A DNA stretch of 64,000 nucleotides from Verrucomicrobiota bacterium (GTDB taxonomy: Bacteria; Verrucomicrobiota; Verrucomicrobiia; Chthoniobacterales; Terrimicrobiaceae): assembly GCA_017305195.1 (NCBI GenBank), contig JAFKMU010000050.1:42023-106022 (forward strand), in the 5' to 3' direction. Shown here piece after piece: positions 43,512 through 53,006 of this stretch; the first letter of the stretch is position 1; the number at the start of each line of letters is the position of its first letter. The notes under the pieces were generated by a model. The model saw only the letters and a program-made list of their open reading frames with translations, made no database searches and had not been told where the DNA came from. The position numbers were made by a program, and so were the translations under genes.

Positions 43512-44592
43512 TCTTCCCTCGGGGAGGCGGGCCGCGTCAGCGAGGGGAGCGGGTTTCACCCTGGTGGAGCTGCTGGTGGCCTCGGCGGTCTTCATGCTCA
43601 TCCTCGTGCTGGTGCTCTCGATTACGAGCCAGACCAGCCAGGTGTGGAAGCGCTCGGCGGCGAAGATCGAGGCCTTTCAGGGTGCCCGGGCGGCCTATGA
43701 GACGATCACCTCGCGGCTGCGGCAGGCCACGCTGAATACCTACCTCGATTATTACGATGGCAGCAGCCCGGCGCAGCCTCGCACCCCGGCCAATGCGGAT
43801 ACCTTCCAGCCCGCTGTCTACGGGCGCAACTCCGACCTGCATTTCGTTGTCGACCGGGCGTCCAGCCTCATCCCGGGCAGCGCGGATACGCACCCCGGGC
43901 AGGCGGTGTTTTTTCTCGCGCCGCTGGCCTTTTCCCTCTCCACCGCCAACTCCGGCAAGGTCGCCAACCTCGTGAATGCCTGCGGATTTTACACGGAGTT
44001 CAACTCCGACCAGCCCTACTTCCCGACCTTCCTGAGCGGCTCGGGAGCGGTCAAGGAACGCTACCGCTACCGGCTGATGGAGTTTCTCCAGCCCGCGGAG
44101 AATCTGGAGATCTACAATCTGCCGTCGAGCGGAACGGCGTCGCAGTACGAGCAGTGGTTTACGAATTTCCTGCCCCCGGCCGTGGCGGTCGCCGATGCCC
44201 CGGTGCGCGTGCTCGCCGAGAATATCATCGCTTTCATCGTCCTGCCGGAGCTTTCCCCGCACGATGCGGATGCCGCGACGGACCCGATCGCGCCTCATTT
44301 TGAATACGATTCACGGGCGGGGGACATCACCACCCGGACGAAACACCAGCTGCCGCCCCTGCTGCGGGTCGTGATGGTGGCCATCGACGAGCCGTCGGCC
44401 GCCCGGCTGAATCCGCCCGGCAGCACCGCGCCGCCCGCCGCGCTGGGCATTCTGGGGACGCTCTTTAAGGATGCGGCCAGCCTGGATGATGATCTCGGGA
44501 AGCTCTCCACCGTGCTGAATAACAACAACATCAACTACCGGATCTTTGACACGGAAGTCGGACTGAAGGGGGCAAAATGGAGCGGTCAATAA
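43474..44592 (+). CDS. Pseudopilin-like Verru_Chthon cassette protein C
   Basis: 372 residues. A prepilin motif GAGFTLVELLVASAVFMLIL (cleavage after Gly27, Glu at +5) leads into the N-terminal helix with a GspJ-like stretch (AKIEAFQGARAAYETITSRL). A large domain follows with LNTYLDYYDG, FFLAPLAFSLSTANS and AENIIAFIVLPELSP. It overlaps the preceding gene by 38 bp and the following by 16 bp, so translation is coupled. GspJ-like minor pilins cap secretion pseudopili, so this protein probably sits at the tip of a short pilus. Confidence 0.82.
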   Translation: MRFPCKSPTTAPSLPSGRRAASARGAGFTLVELLVASAVFMLILVLVLSITSQTSQVWKRSAAKIEAFQGARAAYETITSRLRQATLNTYLDYYDGSSPAQPRTPANADTFQPAVYGRNSDLHFVVDRASSLIPGSADTHPGQAVFFLAPLAFSLSTANSGKVANLVNACGFYTEFNSDQPYFPTFLSGSGAVKERYRYRLMEFLQPAENLEIYNLPSSGTASQYEQWFTNFLPPAVAVADAPVRVLAENIIAFIVLPELSPHDADAATDPIAPHFEYDSRAGDITTRTKHQLPPLLRVVMVAIDEPSAARLNPPGSTAPPAALGILGTLFKDAASLDDDLGKLSTVLNNNNINYRIFDTEVGLKGAKWSGQ

Positions 44593-47500
44593 ATCACCTC
44601 CGCCCGGTGGCGTCGCGCTCTGCGCGCGGCGCGGCCCTGCTCATCGTCATGGGCTGCCTCGTCCTGCTCTCGATCCTGATCGTGGCCTTTTTCTCCAGCG
44701 TGAGCACGGAGCGAAAGTCGGCCCAGTCGTACTCGGCCAGCTCAGCCGTGAAGCTGCTGGCCGAGTCCACGGTGAATGTGGTGATGGGGCAGATCAAGGA
44801 GGCGACCCGGGGTGTTGACTCGTCCAACCGCCCGCTGGCTTGGGCCTCGCAGCCGGGAATGATCCGCACCTACAACACCGCCGGGCAGGCGGAGGCCTAT
44901 TACAAGCTCTACTCGTGGAGCGGTATGATCGGCTCCGGCGCGTTCAATCCCTTTGCCAGCGGCCAGACGCCCCCGGCGGACTGGATGTCGCAGCCCGCGC
45001 TCTACACCGACCTCAACAGCCCGGTCGGCGGGGTTTATCCGATCCTCGACCCGGCGGCGGCCGGGAAGGTGCAGGGATTTTCCATCGCCAGCACCGCGCC
45101 AGCCTCCAGCACGGACGCCGCACCGATGCCGGTGCAGTGGCTCTATGTGCTCAAGGACGGCACTATGGCTGTCGGCAGCGGCACCGGCTCGACCGTCACG
45201 GTCGCGGGTGCTTCCAAGGACAATCCCATCGTTTCCCGCATCGCCTTCTGGACGGATGACGACACGGCGAAGATCAACATCAACACTGCGGCGGGAGACG
45301 TCTGGGCCGAGGGGGCCAACCCGCCGTCGGCGGGAAATCCGGGGTCGTTCTGGGACATCCCGCGCACGGGTACGGTGTTTGACCGTACCTGCCTGGCGAA
45401 GAATCAGCCCGCGCAAAATGAATTTCAGCGGTATCCCGGACATCCGGCCACGACCTGCCTGAGCGCGGTCTTTCCCAACCTCACGGCGGAGAACATCGCA
45501 GACATCGCGACCCGGATAAAGTATGGCGGGTCAAAGAGCGGGACGACCGTGGCCACCGCCGCCATCCCGCTCGATGCGGATCGGCTTTACGCCTCGGTGG
45601 ACGAACTGCTCTACACAAAGGACCGCACGGCGAGCACGGTATTGACTCCCGATGATGTGGAGAAGGCCCGTTTCTTTCTCAGTGCGCACAGCCGCGCCCC
45701 GGAGGTGAATTTGTTCAACCAACCCCGCATCGTCACCTGGCCGGTGAACGCGGGGACCGCTGCGACCGACCGGACGGCGTTTGACCGGCTGATCGCGCAC
45801 TGCGGCACGCTGAATGGGAGTCCGTATTACTTTCAGCGGAAGGACTCGACCTCCGCGACAGCGGACCTGCCTGCCGCGTCCGCCGCCAATGGCGTGGGGC
45901 GCAACCGGTCCCTGATCAACTACCTGCGCAGCCTCACGAGCGGCCCGATCCCGGGCTTCAGCACCGGGGCGGACCAGACCTTTCTCAAGAAATACCCGAC
46001 GGATCGCGATCAGATCCTCACCGAAATCTTTGACTACATCCGCGCGCTCAATGCCCAGGACCGCTCCAACGCGTCCATCGTCTCCTTCACGCCTTCTGCG
46101 CCGGGGAGCGCCACGCTCGGCAAGGGGCAGATCGTGCCCATCGTCGACACCTCCCACGCGGACTCCAACACGAAGCCACTCCGGGGCTTTGGGCGGTTCC
46201 CCACCGTGCGCGAGGCCGGGTTGATCTTTATCGGCGTCGGGCAGACCGAGGGGGCTTCCAAAAGCATCCCGCCCTCGGGCACCCAGGGTCCGGCGGTGCC
46301 GATCGCGGATGGAATGACGCGGGTGCAGGCGGTGTTTTACCTTAATCTCTTCGATCCCAGCATGGGCTTCGGCGCGTATTCGCCGAATTTCCAGATTCGC
46401 GTGACCGGGCTCCAGTCCTTCACCTGGACGGATGCGGGCGGGAGCGCCGTGACGATGGGCTTCCCGTCCAGCACGACGGTCGCGGTGAAGCGCGCGTACA
46501 ACTCCGGCATCTACGGGGGCTACATCGGAGCGGCGTCGTTCATCGGCGTCACCCCGGCCCTGGTCAGCACCTATGTCGATCTGCCGACCACGAGCAGCGG
46601 CGCGGTGACGAGCTTCGGATTTGGCGGAGGCACGGTGAAGGTCGAGATCCTCAATGCGGCCACTGCCGGAAGCGACGTCCTGCAAACGCTCTCCGTCCCG
46701 TTCCCCTCGGCCACCTTCCCGGTCCCGGCTCTCGCGCCTTTGCTGAAGGACACCAATGTCTGGATCGATTACCGCGACACGCGGGCGGGTTCCTTCACCG
46801 CGCCTCCTGCGGTCGGCGCGCGATTTTCGGGAGCGGCCAATCCGGCGGCCAACACGGCGGGCTCGGCCAGCGCCAAGATGTTCATCTGCGGCAAGGACGT
46901 GGTGCGCGGCGTGCAGGCCGTGACTGATCCCCGGCTGATCGCCGCCATGAGCGACGTGCCCGGGAGCTACTTCCAGCCGCCGACGGATTATTTCTCGCCG
47001 ACCGTGCGCAGCGTGCATGGCGTGGCCGAGGCCGCCAACGGCGCGACGCTCTACCCGGCCTCTGGCGGGCTGTCGGCGAAATTCGTTCGCGGGGCGAGCT
47101 ACGGAAACCCCGCCGCTCCGACGGTGAGCACGGCGGACCTGACCTATGGCGGCCCGTCGGGTTCGGACCCCTTGCAGCCCACGGCATCGGCCTCCGGTTC
47201 GGTGCTGGGCTATCCGGCTCCGGTCGCCTTCGGAGTGAATAACGCAGGCCGCGCGGAACCCATGGACGGCGTCTACGCCGGGACCAATAAGACAGGCAAT
47301 CCGCCCACCGGGTTTGCTCTCGGGGATTGGGATAATGGATTCTCCATCGTGCCCGACGGAGCCTACATCAACAAAGCCGACGAGGGCACGACAGTGGGGC
47401 TCTCCGATGGCACGCAGACGCCGTATTTCACCGCGCTGACGAACTACGCCAATGCCGGGTCGACCTTTTTCTCTCCCAACCGGCAGATGCCCTCTGCGGT

Positions 47501-48302
47501 GATGTTTGGCTCGCTCCCGACCGGGGTCTTCGAGGATCGTCCGTGGCAGACGCTGCTCTTCCGGCCCGATCCGGATGGCAGCAAAAACCATCGAGGCGCG
47601 CAGAGTCCGCCGGATCACCTGCTGCTCGATCTCTTCACCATGCCGGTAGTCGAGCCCTACGCGATCAGCGATCCGTTTTCCACCGCCGGGAAGATCAACA
47701 TGAACTCGCAGATCGTCCCCTTTACCTACATCACGCGGGATACGGGCGTTCGCGCCGTGCTGCGGCCCGAGCAACTCCTCGTCCTGGGTGCTTCCGACGC
47801 GACCAACTACAAGCAGCAGTCGAGCACGGTCGCAACGAAGCGGAGTTTTCTCGACCTGGATGAAACGATGAAGGGCTTTCAGCAGCGCTTCGCCTCGGGG
47901 GAGATCTTCCGCTCCGCCACCGAGATCTGCGACATCTGGCTGGTCCCGCGCGGTCAGACCTACGCGGGGATGCAGTCCTTTTGGAACGCCAACCAGCTCG
48001 TCGGCGACAACTCCCGCGAGCGGCCTTATGCCGATATCTATCCCCGCCTGACCACGAAATCGAACACCTACACCGTACACTACCGCGTCCAAACCCTGGG
48101 CAAGAGCCGCGCGACCGCTGCCAACCAATGGGTCGAGGGCAAGGATATGGTGACGGGCGAGTATCGTGGGTCATCGACCATCGAGCGGTATCTCGATACG
48201 AGCGACACGACGATTCCCGATTACGCCACAACAGCCAACCCGCAGCCGATCGATCATTTCTACAAATTCCGGGTGCTGGAAACGAGACAGTTTGCGCCAT
48301 GA
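44577..48302 (+). CDS. Verru_Chthon cassette protein A (very large GspK/PilX-like protein)
   Basis: 1241 residues. The N-terminus ARGAALLIVMGCLVLLSILI, with a single helix and then STERKSAQSYSASSAVKLLA, is like PilX/GspK minor pseudopilins, which lack the Glu5. INTAAGDVWAEGANPPSA and the motif AKINI recall the GspK core. The remaining ~900 residues contain long Ala/Gly/Thr/Ser/Pro-rich segments, few cysteines and several FxTxxEIC-like patches near the end (SATEICDIWLVPRGQTYAGM). It is far larger than GspK (~330). It is the largest protein of the cassette and may form the surface-exposed part. An equally long antisense frame (45531-48128) is a G+C shadow. Confidence 0.85.
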   Translation: MERSINHLRPVASRSARGAALLIVMGCLVLLSILIVAFFSSVSTERKSAQSYSASSAVKLLAESTVNVVMGQIKEATRGVDSSNRPLAWASQPGMIRTYNTAGQAEAYYKLYSWSGMIGSGAFNPFASGQTPPADWMSQPALYTDLNSPVGGVYPILDPAAAGKVQGFSIASTAPASSTDAAPMPVQWLYVLKDGTMAVGSGTGSTVTVAGASKDNPIVSRIAFWTDDDTAKININTAAGDVWAEGANPPSAGNPGSFWDIPRTGTVFDRTCLAKNQPAQNEFQRYPGHPATTCLSAVFPNLTAENIADIATRIKYGGSKSGTTVATAAIPLDADRLYASVDELLYTKDRTASTVLTPDDVEKARFFLSAHSRAPEVNLFNQPRIVTWPVNAGTAATDRTAFDRLIAHCGTLNGSPYYFQRKDSTSATADLPAASAANGVGRNRSLINYLRSLTSGPIPGFSTGADQTFLKKYPTDRDQILTEIFDYIRALNAQDRSNASIVSFTPSAPGSATLGKGQIVPIVDTSHADSNTKPLRGFGRFPTVREAGLIFIGVGQTEGASKSIPPSGTQGPAVPIADGMTRVQAVFYLNLFDPSMGFGAYSPNFQIRVTGLQSFTWTDAGGSAVTMGFPSSTTVAVKRAYNSGIYGGYIGAASFIGVTPALVSTYVDLPTTSSGAVTSFGFGGGTVKVEILNAATAGSDVLQTLSVPFPSATFPVPALAPLLKDTNVWIDYRDTRAGSFTAPPAVGARFSGAANPAANTAGSASAKMFICGKDVVRGVQAVTDPRLIAAMSDVPGSYFQPPTDYFSPTVRSVHGVAEAANGATLYPASGGLSAKFVRGASYGNPAAPTVSTADLTYGGPSGSDPLQPTASASGSVLGYPAPVAFGVNNAGRAEPMDGVYAGTNKTGNPPTGFALGDWDNGFSIVPDGAYINKADEGTTVGLSDGTQTPYFTALTNYANAGSTFFSPNRQMPSAVMFGSLPTGVFEDRPWQTLLFRPDPDGSKNHRGAQSPPDHLLLDLFTMPVVEPYAISDPFSTAGKINMNSQIVPFTYITRDTGVRAVLRPEQLLVLGASDATNYKQQSSTVATKRSFLDLDETMKGFQQRFASGEIFRSATEICDIWLVPRGQTYAGMQSFWNANQLVGDNSRERPYADIYPRLTTKSNTYTVHYRVQTLGKSRATAANQWVEGKDMVTGEYRGSSTIERYLDTSDTTIPDYATTANPQPIDHFYKFRVLETRQFAP

Positions 48303-48958
48303 ACTACCGGAGCCCCAGCAAGACGTCGTTCGCCCGGGCCTTCAGCCTGGTGGAGCTGCTCATGGTCATCTGCGTGATCATCGTGCTCGCTGTATTGGCG
48401 ATTCCGGCCTTTTCCAACATTTCGCGGGGATCGAATCTCACGACCGGCGGCACCCGGCTGGTCGATCAGCTCGAACTCGCCCGGCAGGCCGCCATGACGC
48501 GGAACTGCCCGGTCGAGTTTCGCCTCTATCAACTGCCCAAGGCGGGCGATCCGCCCACCGGAACGCCGTCGGTTTATCGCGCCTTTCAGGTCTTCTCGCT
48601 CGATGCGGACGGCACGCAGACAAACGCGCTGACCCGCGTCATCACTCTGCCCGACAACATCTACATCGTCCCGGACGCCGCCGTGTCGTCCCTCCTCGAC
48701 ACCCAGCAGGGCACATCGCCCAGCCTCGTCTCCAATCCGGGCAAGCCGCTCGGCCCGTACCCCGCCGGGTCCTATAAGTACGTCGCCTTTCGCTTCAAGC
48801 CCAACGGCAGCACCGACCTCAACGCGGCTCCGGCCAAGTCCTGGCATCTCAGCCTGGCCATCACGGGCGATGCCGCCAGCAGCCTGGGCGTGCCGGAGAA
48901 TTTTTTCACCATCCAGCTCAACGCCCTCACGGGTCGCACCCGGTTGTTCCGCCCCTAG
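48299..48958 (+). CDS. Pseudopilin-like Verru_Chthon cassette protein D
   Basis: 219 residues. The prepilin motif AFSLVELLMVICVIIVLAVL followed by AIPAF has cleavage after Ala14 and Glu at +5. The mature part begins SNISRGSNLTTGGTRLVDQL, like GspH-type minor pilins; TRNCPVEFRLYQ is the conserved Cys/Glu patch and SWHLSLAITGD ends the beta-domain. It overlaps protein A's stop by four bases (ATGA) and ends the cassette. 106 bases separate it from the glycosidase operon, and that gap carries the second operator copy. Confidence 0.83.
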   Translation: MNYRSPSKTSFARAFSLVELLMVICVIIVLAVLAIPAFSNISRGSNLTTGGTRLVDQLELARQAAMTRNCPVEFRLYQLPKAGDPPTGTPSVYRAFQVFSLDADGTQTNALTRVITLPDNIYIVPDAAVSSLLDTQQGTSPSLVSNPGKPLGPYPAGSYKYVAFRFKPNGSTDLNAAPAKSWHLSLAITGDAASSLGVPENFFTIQLNALTGRTRLFRP

Positions 48959-49008
48959 CGCGGCGCAGAAATCCCATCCCGTGCCACTCGACCAAAGCCA
49001 AAAAGACA

Positions 49009-49038
49009 TTGCCATATCACATCCGGATGTGATTTATT
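49009..49038 (+). promoter_or_regulatory. Promoter with palindromic operator, glycosidase operon
   Basis: An 18-bp perfect palindrome ATCACATCCGGATGTGAT at 49016-49033. TTGCCA (49009-49014) is one base upstream as -35; TTTATT (49033-49038) is a possible -10 with 18-bp spacing. It sits 31 bp before the GH4 start. The operator occupies the -35/-10 spacer as in the other copies. Confidence 0.78.
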
Positions 49039-49064
49039 GGAGCTGAAACTTGGAGCACCCTTTT

Positions 49065-50480
49065 ATGCCATCGAAGAAGATCACATTTATTGGGGGAGGT
49101 AGTTACCAGTGGGTGCCCGTGCTGTTCCGGGATATCGCCGTAAATCCCTTCCTGAAAGACACCACCTTTGTCCTTCACGACATCGATCTGGAGCGCAACG
49201 ACGAGCTGGCGCATGCCTGCCGGGCCATCGTCCGCAAGACCGGCGCAGACATCCGCGTGGAGACAGAGAGCAACCTGAATCGCGCGCTCACCGGAGCCGC
49301 TGCCGTGGTGCTCTGCATTTCCACCGGGGGACTCGACGCGATGGAGATTGACCTGGAAATTCCCAAGCGGCATGGAATTTTTCAATCCGTCGGAGATTCC
49401 ACCGGACCCGGGGGCATTTTCCGCACGCTGCGCAACCTCCCGATCGTGGTCGACCTGGTGCGGCGGATGGAGGATTACTGCCCGAGTGCATGGCTGCTCA
49501 ACCTGACCAACCCGATGAACCAGATCGTGCGCGCGGTCCAGCAGACGAGCCGCATCCGGGTGGTTGGGCTTTGCCACGAGTACAAGAGCTTCATGACCAC
49601 GCTGGAGAAGGTGCTCGGTCTGACGGACTGGCATGACTCGGTCTCGGCGAAGATCTCGGGCATCAATCACTTTGCCTGGATCACCGACCTGCGCATCGAT
49701 GGGCAGGATGGCCTGGAGCTGCTGCGCGCCCGCCTGCAGGAGGGCGCGGCGACGGAGGTGGCGGGAGCGGGCAATGACGTCAATCCCAGCCACAGCCTGA
49801 GCGGCAACCAGATCAAGTTCACCCTCTTCGAACGCTACGGCGCGGTGCCTTATCCGGGCGACCGGCATCTGGCGGAGTTCTTCCCGTTCTTTCTCTCGGA
49901 GAAGACCGGCTACGGCCAGGCCTTCGGCGTGAAGCTGACGGAAATCTCCGACCGCCGCGGCTGGATCACCTGGTACAAGGAGCGCATCGCCGAGTGGTCG
50001 AATGATAATCCGGATTCCGTGCCGCTGGAGCCGTCGGAGGAATCCCTCGCGCCCATCCTCGCGGCGCTGATCGGCGGAGGTCCGGCAACGATCCAGCCCG
50101 CCACGCTGCCCAACGAGGGCCAGGTGGCGAATCTTCCGCTGGGTACCTCGGTCGAGACCCTGGCGACTTTTCACGGCGACAGTGTGTTTCCCCACGCGGG
50201 AGGCGAACTGCCGCTCGCGATCATGGCCATCCTTGAGAAGCACTCGCACATCCAGGACCTAACCGTCGAGGCGGCGCTGGAGGGAGACCGTGAGAAGGCG
50301 CTCCAGGCGATGCTTGCCGATCCGCTGAACAACTCCAACGACTACCGCGATATCGTGGCGATGTTTGACGAGATGATGGAGGCCCATGCTCCGCTGCTGC
50401 CGCAGTTCTATCCGGGGGAGGCCCTGCCTCTTCCCGCCGCGGAGAAGCCCTCGATTGCCTCCGGCCTCGTGGCCGTCTAG
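49065..50480 (+). CDS. Glycoside hydrolase family 4 (NAD- and metal-dependent alpha-glycosidase)
   Basis: 471 residues, cytosolic. The Rossmann start is KITFIGGGSYQWVPVLFRDI; DIRVETESN and VVLCISTGGLD follow; Cys170-His171-Glu172 (GLCHEYKSF) and Asn201-His202 (GINHFAWI) bind the divalent metal and substrate. GH4 enzymes oxidise C3 of the sugar with NAD+ and then eliminate the aglycone. The CH-type motif excludes the 6-phospho-glycosidase branch (CN-type) and suggests unphosphorylated substrates; CHE has been linked to alpha-glucosidases. ATG 49065 has GGAG 9 bases upstream. A TTG at 49050 is also in frame. It is the first gene of the catabolic operon. Confidence 0.88.
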   Translation: MPSKKITFIGGGSYQWVPVLFRDIAVNPFLKDTTFVLHDIDLERNDELAHACRAIVRKTGADIRVETESNLNRALTGAAAVVLCISTGGLDAMEIDLEIPKRHGIFQSVGDSTGPGGIFRTLRNLPIVVDLVRRMEDYCPSAWLLNLTNPMNQIVRAVQQTSRIRVVGLCHEYKSFMTTLEKVLGLTDWHDSVSAKISGINHFAWITDLRIDGQDGLELLRARLQEGAATEVAGAGNDVNPSHSLSGNQIKFTLFERYGAVPYPGDRHLAEFFPFFLSEKTGYGQAFGVKLTEISDRRGWITWYKERIAEWSNDNPDSVPLEPSEESLAPILAALIGGGPATIQPATLPNEGQVANLPLGTSVETLATFHGDSVFPHAGGELPLAIMAILEKHSHIQDLTVEAALEGDREKALQAMLADPLNNSNDYRDIVAMFDEMMEAHAPLLPQFYPGEALPLPAAEKPSIASGLVAV

Positions 50481-50516
50481 GGCTCGGCTCGTTCGTAGTA
50501 CCGTCCATATTTTGCG

Positions 50517-50542
50517 CGCCCCTGCCGAAGCCGACAGGGGCG
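50517..50542 (+). other. Intercistronic hairpin between GH4 and GH13 genes
   Basis: CGCCCCTG (50517-50524) pairs with CAGGGGCG (50535-50542) around a 10-base loop in the 80-bp gap. No T-run follows. It may stabilise the upstream message or lower expression of the downstream genes. Confidence 0.45.
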
Positions 50543-50560
50543 GAGTCCCTCTCTTTTCTC

Positions 50561-52177
50561 ATGAAACGAACCCGTCCGGAGCCAGCCTGGCTCGATCACG
50601 CCGTCTTTTACGAAGTCTATCCCCAGAGCTTTTACGACGCGAATGGCGATGGCATCGGAGACCTCCGGGGCATCATCGAAAAACTCGATTACATCGCGTC
50701 CCTCGGCTGCAACGCGATCTGGCTGAATCCCTGCTTTGAATCACCCTTTGGCGACGCGGGGTATGACGTGAGCGACTTCTACAAGGTCGCACCACGCTAC
50801 GGGACCAATGAGGATTTGTATGAGCTGTTCCGGCTGGCGCATGAAAAAGGGATGCGCGTGGTGCTGGATCTCGTGGCCGGTCACACCTCGGTCGAGCATC
50901 CGTGGTTCAAGGCCTCCGCCGAGGAGCGCCCCAACCAGTACTCGAACTGGTACATCTGGACGTCGAGCGTCTGGGAATGGGCGCCGTATCCGCTCCAGCA
51001 GATCAATGGTTACTCGACCCGCGACGGGAACTACGTCACGAATTTCTTCCACTTTCAGCCCGCGCTGAATTACGGCTTTGCCCATCCCGATCCGGACAAA
51101 CCGTGGCAGCTGCCGGTGGATCATCCCGACGTGCAGGCGGTGCATGCGGAACTGCGGGCCATCATGCAGTTCTGGCTCGATCACGGGGCCGATGGGTTCC
51201 GCGTCGACATGGCCTCGTCGCTGATCCGCAACGATGACAGCAAGGAGGCCATCGTGGCCTTCTGGCAGGAGATTCGCGGGTGGTTTGACCAGACTTTTCC
51301 CGAGGCCGTGCTGATTGCGGAGTGGTCGATGCCGGAGATCGCGATCCGGGCCGGGTTCCACATTGATTTCATGATCCACTTTGGCACGCCTGCGTATACC
51401 GAGCTGTTTCGCTCCGAGACGACCAACGACATGCGCGCCCAGGTCGAGCGCAGCGGCCACAGCTATTTTCACGCCGAGGGCCGGGGCGACATTCGGCGGT
51501 TTTTGGAACCCTTTCTCCAGCACTACGAGGCGACCAAGGAGATCGGCTACATCTCGATCCCCACGGGCAACCACGATATCTCGCGTCTCCGCGCCGGGCG
51601 CACCGACGAGGAGCTGAAGGTGATCTACGCCTTTCTCCTCACCCTGCCGGGCATCCCCTTCATCTACCAGGGCGACGAGATTGGTCAATACAATGTCGAC
51701 GGGCTGCCGAGCAAGGAGGGCGGGTACGTGCGCACGGGAGCGAGGACGCCGATGCAGTGGGACGATTCCGCCAATGCGGGATTCTCCACCGCGCCCGCCG
51801 AATGGCTTTACCTCCCGGTCGATCCGAATCCCGCGCGGCCCACGATTTCGGGACAGGAGGGCGGTCCGGAGTCCCTGCTCCACACGGTCCGCCGCCTCGC
51901 GCGCTTGCGCAGCGAGCACCCGGCGCTCCAGGGCGCGGGTGATTTTGAACCCGTCCTGACCGAGGCGGGAGGCTATCCATTTGTCTACCGGCGATCGCGG
52001 GATGGCAAAAGCGTGCTGGTCGCGCTGAATCCCGCCGGGCGTGCGGTCGAGGCGGCGGTGGACAACGCCAACCCGGGCCGGTTGCTCGCCGGGGCCGGAG
52101 CGCGGGTCGAAGAGCGCGCCGGAGTCGTGACGCTGGTGATGGATGCGGTGAGCTTCGCCGTCTGGGAGGAGGCATAA
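50561..52177 (+). CDS. Glycoside hydrolase family 13 (alpha-glucosidase/oligo-1,6-glucosidase type)
   Basis: 538 residues without signal peptide. Family-13 regions: FYEVYPQSFYDANGDGIGDL, NAIWLNPCFESPFGDAGYDV, VVLDLVAGHTSVEHPWF (the usual V-x-N-H-T-S has Gly for Asn), GADGFRVDMAS with nucleophile Asp216, LIAEWSMPE with acid Glu254, and IPTGNHDISRL with Asn337-His338-Asp339. Two lines agree: the GDGIGDL calcium-like loop and the QYNVDGLPSKEGGYVRTGAR region are those of exo-acting oligosaccharide enzymes. It should cleave alpha-glucosidic bonds of imported oligosaccharides in the cytosol, working beside GH4. Confidence 0.88.
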   Translation: MKRTRPEPAWLDHAVFYEVYPQSFYDANGDGIGDLRGIIEKLDYIASLGCNAIWLNPCFESPFGDAGYDVSDFYKVAPRYGTNEDLYELFRLAHEKGMRVVLDLVAGHTSVEHPWFKASAEERPNQYSNWYIWTSSVWEWAPYPLQQINGYSTRDGNYVTNFFHFQPALNYGFAHPDPDKPWQLPVDHPDVQAVHAELRAIMQFWLDHGADGFRVDMASSLIRNDDSKEAIVAFWQEIRGWFDQTFPEAVLIAEWSMPEIAIRAGFHIDFMIHFGTPAYTELFRSETTNDMRAQVERSGHSYFHAEGRGDIRRFLEPFLQHYEATKEIGYISIPTGNHDISRLRAGRTDEELKVIYAFLLTLPGIPFIYQGDEIGQYNVDGLPSKEGGYVRTGARTPMQWDDSANAGFSTAPAEWLYLPVDPNPARPTISGQEGGPESLLHTVRRLARLRSEHPALQGAGDFEPVLTEAGGYPFVYRRSRDGKSVLVALNPAGRAVEAAVDNANPGRLLAGAGARVEERAGVVTLVMDAVSFAVWEEA

Positions 52178-52178
52178 C

Positions 52179-52976
52179 ATGGCCGCCACCCTCGTCATTC
52201 GGGATCTCTCCGAGTCCGCCGCGCCGTGGGCGCTCGACATTCACCTGCCCGAGGGAGACGGCCCGTTTCCCCTCCTTGTGTGGATTCATGGCGGCGGCTG
52301 GCATAGCGGGACCAGGGACATCGATTTTGCGGAACCCTACCTCCGATCCGGATTCGCACTGGCCAGCATCGGCTACCGGCTCACCAGCGGCGGCAGCTGC
52401 TTTCCGGCGCCCATTGAGGATTGCGTCGCGGCAGTGGCGTGGCTGCAGCAGAATGCCGCGCGCTGGAATATTGACTGCGCCCGCCTCGGCGTCTTTGGAC
52501 ATTCCGCGGGAGGCCATCTGGCGAGTCTCGTCGCCCTGGCATCGGTCGGGGCGACTCCGTTTACCCGTCCGGGCCTGCGCCCATTCAGCCGGGTGTTGGT
52601 ATGGTCGGGGCCGCTGAACCTCGCGCGCGAGGCGGGCGGGTGGCCGCGATCCACCTTTGCGTGGAATCCCGACGATGCCTACTGCCGGACGTTCTTCCCC
52701 GGCGGCGCGTATGACGAGGAGTTTGCTGCCTGGGCGAGCCCGTCATCCTATCTGTCTCCGGCCATGCCTCCCACGCTCGTGATCCACGGGCGGGACGACT
52801 CGCTGGTTCCCTGGGAACAGGCCCGCGATTTCGCCGGGAATCTGCGCGCCCTCGGCGTCGACGCCTCGTTTGAACTCATCCCCGGTGCCGGGCATGACAT
52901 CATCAGCGAGGAGCGGCACCGCCAGGCGCGGGAATTCTTCTCTCCGCTGAATCCCGAGGCAGCTCCGGCAGCCTGA
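52179..52976 (+). CDS. Alpha/beta-hydrolase esterase (HSL-like)
   Basis: 265 residues. LLVWIHGGGWHSGTRD is the oxyanion loop, GVFGHSAGGHLASL holds nucleophile Ser109, HGRDDSLVPW gives Asp206/207 and IPGAGHDII gives His239: a complete triad. No signal peptide is visible. The fold resembles BD-FAE and acetyl-esterase proteins that remove acyl groups from sugars. It starts two bases after the GH13 stop, so it probably deacylates oligosaccharides or intermediates in the same pathway. Confidence 0.87.
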   Translation: MAATLVIRDLSESAAPWALDIHLPEGDGPFPLLVWIHGGGWHSGTRDIDFAEPYLRSGFALASIGYRLTSGGSCFPAPIEDCVAAVAWLQQNAARWNIDCARLGVFGHSAGGHLASLVALASVGATPFTRPGLRPFSRVLVWSGPLNLAREAGGWPRSTFAWNPDDAYCRTFFPGGAYDEEFAAWASPSSYLSPAMPPTLVIHGRDDSLVPWEQARDFAGNLRALGVDASFELIPGAGHDIISEERHRQAREFFSPLNPEAAPAA

Positions 52977-53006
52977 GTATCTCCGGATGATTTCCCTGTT
53001 CCTCCC

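Noticed and set aside
45531..48128. 865-residue antisense frame opposite cassette protein A
   Set aside because: Its composition (His/Arg/Gly/Asp-rich, no domain) is that of a G+C shadow, and the plus-strand frame has a pilin-like N-terminus and operon overlaps.
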